From contig CANNQU010000015.1 in the NCBI GenBank assembly GCA_947507965.1, forward strand, positions 1 through 52,889: a DNA stretch of 52,889 nucleotides, read 5' to 3'. The translations under genes were made by a program, and so were the position numbers. Under the pieces are notes generated by a model, which did not search any database, was not told the DNA's origin, and saw only the letters and a program-made list of their open reading frames with translations. Of the stretch, positions 25,878 to 33,524 are shown piece by piece (the stretch's first letter is position 1; the number at the start of each line of letters is the position of its first letter). Source of the DNA: Bacteroidota bacterium. GTDB taxonomy: Bacteria > Bacteroidota > Bacteroidia > UKL13-3.

Positions 25878-26531
25878 ATGAATTTTATAATAAAAGAAGC
25901 GACCGAAGAAGACCTCCCATTTCTTGTTGAAGCGATAATCAACGCTGAAAGAAGTGGAACCCAGACCTTGAGTTATGAGAAACTTTTTGAGTTAGATGAG
26001 CAACAGGTAATAAATAACCTAAGTAAAATTCTGGCAGAAGACATAACCGGTCAAGAACTTTGTATAAGCGATTTTCTAATTGCATGGTTCGATGAGGAGA
26101 GGGCCGCCGCTATCTGCAGCTGGATTGAAGGTGAAGAAGGAAGCAGCGCCATTTTGAAGTCGAATGTATTAATGTTCGGCTTTGGTAAAGAGGCCTTCGC
26201 AAGAGTACTCCATAAAGCGGCCCTATTGGAACCGTTGAATATGACTAGAGAAGCGGGTGCACTTCAGTTGGAATCGGTATATGTAACCAACAAATATAGA
26301 GGCCAGGGGGTAGTAAACCTCCTTATTCTCGCCCATATAAACAAACAACAATCGAGAAAGCGAAGGCTAAAAAAAGTACAAATTATTCTGGCAAAAGACA
26401 ATGAGAATGCATTAAAAGCTTATATTAAGGCCGGGTTTGCTACCGTGTTGGAAAAATATCAAACAAATGCAGAAGTTTTGAAATATCTTCCCACGCAAAC
26501 GAAAATCCTGATGGAGAAAAGTATATCGTAA
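25878..26531 (+). CDS. GNAT-family N-acyltransferase
   Basis: A 217-aa GNAT that would transfer an acyl group from CoA (or another carrier) to an amine. Motif A is clear: LESVYVTNKYRGQGVVNLLI at residues 131-150, with the R-G-Q-G-V acetyl-CoA loop, and motif B follows (LAKDNENALKAYIKAGF). The acidic N-terminal half (20-90) is less typical. Its ATG directly follows the TAA of the DltA-like gene, so it belongs to the operon. A canonical dlt operon has no GNAT. It might N-acylate the amino acid to be exported or act on another part of the system; the sequence does not decide. Confidence 0.82.
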   Translation: MNFIIKEATEEDLPFLVEAIINAERSGTQTLSYEKLFELDEQQVINNLSKILAEDITGQELCISDFLIAWFDEERAAAICSWIEGEEGSSAILKSNVLMFGFGKEAFARVLHKAALLEPLNMTREAGALQLESVYVTNKYRGQGVVNLLILAHINKQQSRKRRLKKVQIILAKDNENALKAYIKAGFATVLEKYQTNAEVLKYLPTQTKILMEKSIS

Positions 26532-26561
26532 ACGATTATAAGTAACCCTAAATTAAAAAAC

Positions 26562-26804
26562 ATGACAGCAGAAGAAATAAAAGAGAAAACCAATAGAATA
26601 TTTAGAAAAGTTTTTAATGACGACTCTTTGGTTATCTATAACGAGATGACCGCTAATGAGGTTGAAAAATGGGACTCCCTCAACCACCTGGTAATGATAA
26701 CTACTATAGAGGAGGAGTTTGGAATCAAGATAAAACTAAAAGAACTAATCGCGATGAAAAATGTAGGTCATCTTTTAGAAACCATTGCATCGAAACAACC
26801 ATGA
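26562..26804 (+). CDS. Acyl carrier protein (DltC-like)
   Basis: A stand-alone 80-aa carrier protein. The phosphopantetheine site is S39 in EKWDSLNHL, followed by the usual helix (VMITTIEEEFGIKIKLKEL) and a second helix pair. It is the natural acceptor for the amino acid activated by the enzyme two genes upstream. Its stop overlaps the start of the next gene by four bases (ATGA), a sign of translational coupling. It is not the fatty-acid AcpP: the site is WDSLNHL instead of DSLD, which is common in envelope-modification carriers. Confidence 0.88.
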   Translation: MTAEEIKEKTNRIFRKVFNDDSLVIYNEMTANEVEKWDSLNHLVMITTIEEEFGIKIKLKELIAMKNVGHLLETIASKQP

Positions 26805-28267
26805 AAAAATATGGATTTCAGGCTTTAATGATCCTTGTATTGCTTGATTTAGCCTTCGTGTTAATGGCAGCAGTAAACCCTAAGGTAAAATTATGGGGTA
26901 ACGAAGAGCACAGTGTAAATTTTCATTTCTTCAGCCTTCAAAATATGTTTTCCAGCGACACTACTTTAGTTTCGAATTTAAAAATAGATTTATTGGCCGA
27001 CAACCTGATTACGAATGACACGTTAAAAATTTACAAACTCAAAAACAATGCATTACTCGATTCTGCTTTTTTAGCACTACCCAATGACACCCTCAAAGAC
27101 ACTTCCTTTAACTGCATTATAAACCCAAATCATGACGGTGTTTTAGCTCTTGACAATTTTTTTAAAGCCTTAATTGACGAACGTAATTTGAAGCTAATAC
27201 GTATTGCACATTATGGCGATTCGCAACTGGAGGGTGATCGGATTACCTCTGAAATAAGAAAAAATATACAAGCAAAATTTGGAGGCTCCGGAACCGGGTA
27301 TATCCCCATTGACGACTTGGCTAGTTGTGCCAGTTATAGCAGAGAAAACTCCGATGGCTGGATTCGATATAATGTATTTAACAACAAATTTAAAAAGCAC
27401 AATTCGTACGGTATCAGTGGCAATACATTTCGTTTTTCAAGTGAGGAAGATGAATCGGGTAACACCCATAGCGCAACCGTTTCCTATGCTTTATCCAAGG
27501 GTGTTTCGTATCAAAAAATGACCTTGCTCTATGGCCGCGCTCCGAATGGCTTCACGGTAAAATGCTTTAACACGTCAAACAACAGTTTATTGTGTACCAT
27601 GAGCATACCTGCCACTGAATCTACCGGCCTAACAACGCTAAAATTAACATCGATTCCTTCGAATTTTAGACTTGAATTTACGTCAAGCAACGGCCCCGAC
27701 CTCTATGGCATTCAACTGGATAGTTATACCGGAATAACCATTGATAATTATGCTATCAGGGGACATTCGGGCGATGGACTTTTGCTTATCAATCAGAATT
27801 TCCTTTCGAAACAACTAAGAGAAACAAACACACGACTAATTATTTTTGAATTCGGCAATAATATGGTGCCGTATCTGAAATCGGAGAAGCAGTGCGAAAA
27901 ATATGAAGACCTCTTTTATAAACTCTTTAAGAAATTCAAAGAGGCTGCGCCAGAGGCAAGTGTTTTAGTTATAGGCAATGGCGACATGGGCTATCGGGCG
28001 GGTGGAGTGGCACAATCGTACAAGTATGTGAGAGGGTTAAACACCGTACTAAAAAATGCAGCGCTAAAGTCAAACAGCGCCTTTTGGAATTTACTTGATA
28101 ATATGGGTGGCGACAACTCCATTGTGATATGGAATAAAAAAGGGTTAGCTACCCTCGATGGGCATCTTACTCCGAAAGGTCAAAAGATCATGTCGAATCT
28201 AATATTTAAAGCTATTATGGTGGAATATAATAGCTTCGTTTTAAGAAATTTTTATACAAAAAAATAA
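26801..28267 (+). CDS. Membrane-anchored SGNH-fold protein (DltD/PatB-like role proposed)
   Basis: The 488-aa product starts at the ATG overlapping the carrier-protein stop. One N-terminal hydrophobic segment (residues 7-25) should anchor it in the inner membrane with the rest in the periplasm. The SGNH elements are visible: HYGDSQLEGDR with nucleophile S141, EFGNNM in the third block, and LDGHLTPKG near 452-460 supplying the Asp/His pair. A central beta-rich insertion (about 190-320) carries KMTLLYGRAPNGF. Such proteins work with MBOAT partners to place or remove acyl groups on envelope polymers. Acyltransferase versus esterase activity cannot be told apart from sequence. Confidence 0.75.
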   Translation: MKKYGFQALMILVLLDLAFVLMAAVNPKVKLWGNEEHSVNFHFFSLQNMFSSDTTLVSNLKIDLLADNLITNDTLKIYKLKNNALLDSAFLALPNDTLKDTSFNCIINPNHDGVLALDNFFKALIDERNLKLIRIAHYGDSQLEGDRITSEIRKNIQAKFGGSGTGYIPIDDLASCASYSRENSDGWIRYNVFNNKFKKHNSYGISGNTFRFSSEEDESGNTHSATVSYALSKGVSYQKMTLLYGRAPNGFTVKCFNTSNNSLLCTMSIPATESTGLTTLKLTSIPSNFRLEFTSSNGPDLYGIQLDSYTGITIDNYAIRGHSGDGLLLINQNFLSKQLRETNTRLIIFEFGNNMVPYLKSEKQCEKYEDLFYKLFKKFKEAAPEASVLVIGNGDMGYRAGGVAQSYKYVRGLNTVLKNAALKSNSAFWNLLDNMGGDNSIVIWNKKGLATLDGHLTPKGQKIMSNLIFKAIMVEYNSFVLRNFYTKK

Positions 28268-28331
28268 CAACCCATAATTTCCGAGATAGACGAAGGCATC
28301 CATCATTGGCAAGAAGAAAGAATAGCGTAAT

Positions 28332-30089
28332 ATGAGAAAATTAGCAGGTTTCCGTTTAATAATTATAGTACTTGCCTTATCTGCGGCATTCTCAGGCTTA
28401 TCACAAAGCAACAAGATAACGCCAAAAGACTCTGCCTACATAAAAAGTTCGATCCAATACAATAAATATTATCCTTTCATCGACTACAAAAACAATTTTG
28501 TGGAATGGTCAGACACCCTAGCAATAAATCACTTTTATGAATCTCTGAAAAATTCTGGAGAAAAAAAAGTACGTGTGCTTCATATCGGAGACTCCCATGT
28601 TCAAGCTGATATATTCACAGGCTATATTCGTGACCAAATTCAAAATATATTTGGTGCAGGAGGACGTGGCTTTATTTTCCCTTATGCTGCTGCTGGCACC
28701 CATTCGGCTTACGACTACCGCTCGTATTCCACTGGAAACTGGAATGGACTACGAAACATTCAGAACGAAGAATTACACGATATGGGTATAAGTGGGGCCA
28801 CCGTATGGACCGCTGATCCGAATGCTTCACTTCGATTTGTTTTTCAATATGAAACCTTAAAACCTTCCTTCCGTAAAGTAAAAATATGGTGCAAAAAAGG
28901 AGACGATGCTTTTGATCTTATCGTTCGTTATAGTTCCCTAGAAGAGGAGATTTTTGTAAAAACGAATACCGATAGCAACTTGTCGTATGTCAGCTTCTTA
29001 ATACCTGCAGCATCTGAGACTTTTGAAATCTCGATGTTTGCTTCCGACTCTTTACAAACTAATTTTGAATGTTATGGCGTTGAATTTGAAACCGACGAAG
29101 ACCACGGTATAGAATACAACAGTGTGGGAATTAACGGGGCTGGTTTCAACCATTTACTTCACGAAAATTTATTCGTAAAACAAATAAAAGATTTGAAACC
29201 CGACTTGGTGATTGTTGATATGGGAGCTAACGATTACTACCTGGGAAGTCTCGACTGGAATAGTTTTGAAACCAACCTCAACAAAATAGTGGATGAAATA
29301 AGAGAGGCCTCAGCTGAAACATCGATTATCTTATCGTGCTCACAGGATATCTATCGGAGGGGAATCAATGTAGTAGGAACACAGAATCACGCACAAATCA
29401 TAAAAAAAGTTGCCTATGAAAAAAGATGTGCCTATTATAACTATTTCAAAGTGGCCGGAGGGCAGTACTCCATGTATCAATGGCGTAAATATGGCCTCGC
29501 CAATAAAGACTTTGTGCATCTCGGTGCTGCTGGATATTATGTCAAAGGATCGCTTATTTTAAATGGGATATTAAATTCCTATGTTAAATACCTTGGCTCG
29601 AACAATCGCTCACTCAACACGGAAGATGGGGTTAACTATAATCTTACAGATTCGATATTTACCTACCGCGATTCTATTTTGGTAGAAACCTATTCGATAG
29701 AAAATGACAATACCAAGTTAAAAACTTTTTACAAAGTAAAGAAGGGAGAAACGGTAACCTCAATAGCTAAAAAATTCAAGGTTGCCGTAATAGAAATTAA
29801 AGATTGGAACGAGCTTAGTAGTAATTACTTGAAATATGGACAGTTATTGATTTTGTATGTAGATAAGCCCAAACCGGCTACCGTAAATAAGAATTCGGCT
29901 GCAATTAAATCATCCACTTCCGTTATTAAACACAAAGTAAAATACGGTGACACCATGTGGGGTATAGCTACCCATTATGGGGTTACCATGACACAGATAA
30001 GAGCCTGGAATGCCATGAAGAACAATACCATTAAGCCGGGAAAAATTTTAATCATAAAAGTACCTATTAAAAATAAAAAACACGGATGA
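28332..30089 (+). CDS. Exported SGNH-fold protein with two C-terminal LysM repeats
   Basis: The 585-aa product has a signal peptide (LIIIVLALSAAFSGLSQ), an SGNH domain (HIGDSHVQAD with S88; DMGANDYYLG at 296-305; KDFVHLG with D393 and H396) with a beta insertion at about 150-255, and two LysM repeats (about 467-511, FYKVKKGETVTSIAKKF; about 533-577, KHKVKYGDTMWGIATHYG). LysM binds N-acetylglucosamine polymers, so the active domain should be held on peptidoglycan. It resembles the preceding SGNH protein in layout, suggesting duplication with division of labour. Its stop overlaps the MBOAT start by four bases. Confidence 0.82.
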   Translation: MRKLAGFRLIIIVLALSAAFSGLSQSNKITPKDSAYIKSSIQYNKYYPFIDYKNNFVEWSDTLAINHFYESLKNSGEKKVRVLHIGDSHVQADIFTGYIRDQIQNIFGAGGRGFIFPYAAAGTHSAYDYRSYSTGNWNGLRNIQNEELHDMGISGATVWTADPNASLRFVFQYETLKPSFRKVKIWCKKGDDAFDLIVRYSSLEEEIFVKTNTDSNLSYVSFLIPAASETFEISMFASDSLQTNFECYGVEFETDEDHGIEYNSVGINGAGFNHLLHENLFVKQIKDLKPDLVIVDMGANDYYLGSLDWNSFETNLNKIVDEIREASAETSIILSCSQDIYRRGINVVGTQNHAQIIKKVAYEKRCAYYNYFKVAGGQYSMYQWRKYGLANKDFVHLGAAGYYVKGSLILNGILNSYVKYLGSNNRSLNTEDGVNYNLTDSIFTYRDSILVETYSIENDNTKLKTFYKVKKGETVTSIAKKFKVAVIEIKDWNELSSNYLKYGQLLILYVDKPKPATVNKNSAAIKSSTSVIKHKVKYGDTMWGIATHYGVTMTQIRAWNAMKNNTIKPGKILIIKVPIKNKKHG

Positions 30090-31570
30090 TGAATACTTTT
30101 ATTGAATATTTTAAATACTCCAAAGACCATCTCCTGGTCTATAACTCCGTGGCTTTCTTCGGCTTATTTACTTTTTTTTATTTGCTCTTTCTTCTGGCCT
30201 CAAAAAAAATACCTGTCCGGAATATTCTTTTGTTGGCATTCAGTCTCTTCTTTTATTACCGGTTAAGTGGGCTCTTTGTTGTTTTGATGTGTTTTATAGC
30301 TGCATCCGATTACGTAATTGGAAGAATAATACTTGCCACAAAAAATGAACGAGTGAAAGTCAGATTTCTTATGCTCTCCATTTTCATTAGTGTTGGAAGT
30401 TTACTTTACTTTAAATATACAGGATTTATTCTCGATTTGATAAATGCAATTTTCCAAACAGAAATAAAAGCACCGGCCTTCTCTTTGTTAATGCCCATTG
30501 GAATTTCTTTTTATGTTTTTAAAACCCTCTCTTATATCTTCGATTGTTATAATGAGGTGATTGAAAAACCGGAGAAAAACTATCTCACTTATTTATTGTA
30601 TGTTTCCTTTTTCCCTAACATTCTAGCCGGTCCTATTGCCAAAGCGCGCCACCTACTACCACAGTTTAATTCGCCTACACTGATTACAAAGGATTCGATG
30701 AGTAGAGGATTTTTCTTGATCATGCTTGGCATCGTTAAAAAATACCTTATAGCCGATTTTCTATGGAACAACTTCATTGAACGAGTTTTCAACGCTCCTA
30801 CCCTCTTCTCCGGATTGGAAAACTGGATAGCCATGTATATGGCTGCTATCCAGTTCTATTATGATTTTTCGGGTTATACCGACCTGGTTCTGGGCATTTC
30901 GTTGTTATTAGGATTCGAAATACAAAACAACTTCAATCGACCTTTTTTAGCTCAAAACGTAACCGACTTATGGAGGCGTTGGCATATCACACTCTCCACA
31001 TGGCTTAGCGAATATGTTTTTACGCCCCTCAATTATTCTTTAAGGAAATACAAAAAGCCAGGAGCCGTTTTTGCGAGCATTCTAACCTTTGTTATTTCAG
31101 GCCTTTGGCATGGCCCTAAACTAACCTACGTGCTCTGGGGAACCTTGCACGGAATGGCAATTGGCTGGGATGTAGCATCTCAGAACTGGCGTACCTATTG
31201 GAAAAAATTGATTCCCGCTTCGGGGTATAAATTCATCAGCATTTTTATAACATTTCATTTCATTGCTTTTACCATTGTACTTTTCGACGCAAAGGATATT
31301 CGTTACGCTTTCGATATGTATTCGATGATGTTCACCAAAACAGCGGTATCGTTATTTGGCCAGTGGCTTGGCGTTTATTGGAGTGAGTTCCTCATTTTTG
31401 CAGGGGCCTTGTTTATTCATTTTACACCTTCTTCATTTAAAGAAACACTCATCAAACGATTTCGCAATTTACATCTCCTGGCGAAAGCACTACTAATTTT
31501 CTTGGTTATTATTTTTGTTTTCCAATTTTATAGTGCCGAAACTCAGAATTTCATTTACTTGAAATTTTAA
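30086..31570 (+). CDS. MBOAT-family acyl exporter/transferase (AlgI/DltB/PatA type)
   Basis: A 494-aa polytopic membrane O-acyltransferase that passes an acyl group from a cytoplasmic carrier to the periplasmic face. Motifs: PIGISFYVFKTLSYI (137-151), FFPNILAGPIAKA (174-186), FNRPFLAQNVTDLWRRWHITL (from 283) and the catalytic H342 in ISGLWHG. About a dozen hydrophobic segments. The protein ends ETQNFIYLKF; the final F-I-Y-x-x-F resembles the C-terminal motif of DltX, whose Tyr accepts D-alanine in Gram-positive systems. Here the motif would be fused to the MBOAT. Last gene of the operon, 84 bases before cmk, which has its own promoter. Confidence 0.9.
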   Translation: MMNTFIEYFKYSKDHLLVYNSVAFFGLFTFFYLLFLLASKKIPVRNILLLAFSLFFYYRLSGLFVVLMCFIAASDYVIGRIILATKNERVKVRFLMLSIFISVGSLLYFKYTGFILDLINAIFQTEIKAPAFSLLMPIGISFYVFKTLSYIFDCYNEVIEKPEKNYLTYLLYVSFFPNILAGPIAKARHLLPQFNSPTLITKDSMSRGFFLIMLGIVKKYLIADFLWNNFIERVFNAPTLFSGLENWIAMYMAAIQFYYDFSGYTDLVLGISLLLGFEIQNNFNRPFLAQNVTDLWRRWHITLSTWLSEYVFTPLNYSLRKYKKPGAVFASILTFVISGLWHGPKLTYVLWGTLHGMAIGWDVASQNWRTYWKKLIPASGYKFISIFITFHFIAFTIVLFDAKDIRYAFDMYSMMFTKTAVSLFGQWLGVYWSEFLIFAGALFIHFTPSSFKETLIKRFRNLHLLAKALLIFLVIIFVFQFYSAETQNFIYLKF

Positions 31571-31615
31571 AAGATTTACGCCCTATCTTAAAGTCAATTG
31601 TTTCCATAATCTTTA

Positions 31616-31645
31616 TTGTACCAATTCCATTTTTTTTTATCTTCG
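31616..31645 (+). promoter_or_regulatory. cmk promoter (TTG-N19-TATCTTCG)
   Basis: TTG at 31616-31618 and TATCTTCG at 31638-31645 are 19 bases apart, standard spacing; the -7 box has C for T at one position. The expected start lies within a few bases of the cmk start codon at 31655. Confidence 0.55.
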
Positions 31646-31654
31646 TAGCCAAAG

Positions 31655-32356
31655 TTGAAATCAATAATTATAGCAATCGACGGATTTTCGGGCTGTGGTA
31701 AAAGCACCTTAGCGAAGGCTATGGCGGCAAGCCTTAACTACCGCCACATCGACACGGGTGCTATGTATAGAGCCGTGACTCTCTACTTTTTGGATAACGA
31801 CGTTGATATCGAAAACCAAAATGAAATCGCAGCTGCACTAAAAAACATTACCATCGAATTTAAACACAATCCGGAAACAAATCAAACCGATACTTTTTTA
31901 AACGGTGAAGACCGTGAAATAGCCATCCGCTCGTTACGGGTTGCTAATTTTGTAAGTCCGGTGAGTACGATTAGTTCGGTTCGTTCCTTTCTTGTTAAAC
32001 AGCAACAAAAAATGAATGACCACAGAGCCATTGTAATGGATGGAAGAGACATTGGCACCGTGGTATTTCCAGACGCTGAATTGAAAATATTCATGGTAGC
32101 TAATGATGAAATACGGATTCAGAGAAGGCTGGAAGAAATCCAATTGAAAGGACAGCTAGGAAACTACGATGAAGTAGCTCATAACCTGAAATCGCGCGAT
32201 CTAATAGATTCAACTCGCCTCGATAGTCCACTCAGAAAAGCTGACGATGCCATTGAAATTGATAACTCGATGCTTACCCGAGAGGAACAATTCAATATGG
32301 TGTATTTACTGGCCATGGAAAAAATTAATGAGAAAAGCAACTTGGAAAGTATTTAG
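31655..32356 (+). CDS. cmk: Cytidylate kinase (TTG start)
   Basis: Phosphorylates CMP and dCMP. The 233-aa protein shows IIIAIDGFSGCGKSTLAKAM (P-loop 10-18), YRHIDTGAMYRAVTLY, VMDGRDIGTVVFPDA and RRLEEIQLKGQ in the expected order. The start must be TTG at 31655: a TAG lies three codons upstream in frame, and the first ATG falls after the P-loop. The promoter immediately ahead supports this. A weak start together with a short leader may limit expression. Confidence 0.94.
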   Translation: MKSIIIAIDGFSGCGKSTLAKAMAASLNYRHIDTGAMYRAVTLYFLDNDVDIENQNEIAAALKNITIEFKHNPETNQTDTFLNGEDREIAIRSLRVANFVSPVSTISSVRSFLVKQQQKMNDHRAIVMDGRDIGTVVFPDAELKIFMVANDEIRIQRRLEEIQLKGQLGNYDEVAHNLKSRDLIDSTRLDSPLRKADDAIEIDNSMLTREEQFNMVYLLAMEKINEKSNLESI

Positions 32357-32474
32357 AAGCTCGAATTAAAATTACAGCATAAAGCTACTCTTTGTTAAAA
32401 AGAAAACAACCGGTAAAACATTCGTGTTACGGCGCTTTTACCCGAATCATTTCGCATTCTTTCTTGTTTGCCCT

Positions 32475-32482
32475 TATCTTTG
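32475..32482 (+). promoter_or_regulatory. -7 box of thiL
   Basis: TATCTTTG ends four bases before the ATG at 32487 and thus rules out the longer frame that starts upstream at 32424. Confidence 0.55.
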
Positions 32483-32486
32483 CTTC

Positions 32487-33524
32487 ATGTTTGAAAATAA
32501 TTCACGTACAGAAATCAATGAACTGGGCGAATTTGGTTTAATTAAGAAACTCACAGAAAACATCATACTAAAACACCAATCATCCATCCTGGGGGTGGGC
32601 GACGACTGTGCTGTAATTTCCGCAGAAGGTAGTTTTCGTAAGGTTATTACAACCGACATGCTAGTTGAAGGGGTTCATTTTGACCTAAGTTACACTCCCT
32701 TAAAACATTTAGGATATAAAGCCGTGGTGGCCAACTTAAGCGATATCTTTGCTATGAATGCCATACCCGAACAAATTACCGTGAGTGTGGCGATGAGTAA
32801 CCGTTTTAGTGTGGAAGCCTTGGAAGAATTATATGAAGGTATTTACTTAGCTTGCGATAAGTACAATATAGATTTAATAGGAGGTGATACCAGTAACAGC
32901 AAACAGAATTTAATACTCAGCATAACCGCTATTGGGGTTGCGCATGAAAATGAGTTGGTTTACCGAAACGGGGCAAAAGAAAACGATTTGATTTGTGTTA
33001 CCGGCGACCTCGGAGCAGCCTATATGGGTTTACAAATATTAGAACGAGAGAAGCGTATTTTTATTGAAAATCCTAATGTACAGCCCGATATTCAACACTA
33101 CGATTTTATCATCGGTAAGCAGCTAAAACCTGAATGTGCAAATAAAGAACTAGCCGCTCTCAAGCTCGCCGGGATTAAGCCAACAAGTCTTATTGATATA
33201 AGTGATGGGCTGGCATCTGAACTATTTCATCTCGCCGAACAATCGGGCGTAGGTGTTATTATCTATGAAGAAAAATTACCCATTGATCAACAAACCTTCG
33301 ATACAGCAATAGAACTAAATCTAAACCCTCCTACCGTTGCTTTTAGTGGAGGCGAAGATTACGAGCTCTTGTTCACCATCAAACAAGATGACTTTGAGAA
33401 AATTAAAGAAATAAAAGATATCCATGTTATTGGATATTGTACCCCGGCTGCCGAAGGGATGTTTAGTTACACCAAAAGTGGCACCAAATTAAGTCTGGAA
33501 AAACAAGGATATAAAGCATTCTAA
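32487..33524 (+). CDS. thiL: Thiamine-monophosphate kinase
   Basis: Makes thiamine diphosphate from the monophosphate. The 345-aa product contains GVGDDCAVISA, TTDMLVEGVHFDLSYTPLKHLGYKAVVANLSDI (family core, in order), DLIGGDTS, LIDISDGLASELFHLAEQSGVG and FSGGEDYELLFT. No TPP riboswitch fold was seen in the short upstream stretch. Its TAA overlaps the TAG of the convergent pabB by three bases. Confidence 0.95.
   Translation: MFENNSRTEINELGEFGLIKKLTENIILKHQSSILGVGDDCAVISAEGSFRKVITTDMLVEGVHFDLSYTPLKHLGYKAVVANLSDIFAMNAIPEQITVSVAMSNRFSVEALEELYEGIYLACDKYNIDLIGGDTSNSKQNLILSITAIGVAHENELVYRNGAKENDLICVTGDLGAAYMGLQILEREKRIFIENPNVQPDIQHYDFIIGKQLKPECANKELAALKLAGIKPTSLIDISDGLASELFHLAEQSGVGVIIYEEKLPIDQQTFDTAIELNLNPPTVAFSGGEDYELLFTIKQDDFEKIKEIKDIHVIGYCTPAAEGMFSYTKSGTKLSLEKQGYKAF

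Noticed and set aside
24396-31570. Calling the operon a nonribosomal peptide or aryl-polyene cluster
   Set aside because: There is no condensation, ketosynthase or thioesterase domain; the MBOAT and SGNH partners fit envelope acylation instead.
32424-32486. Longer thiL start
   Set aside because: The added region contains the TATCTTTG promoter box and has no family similarity.
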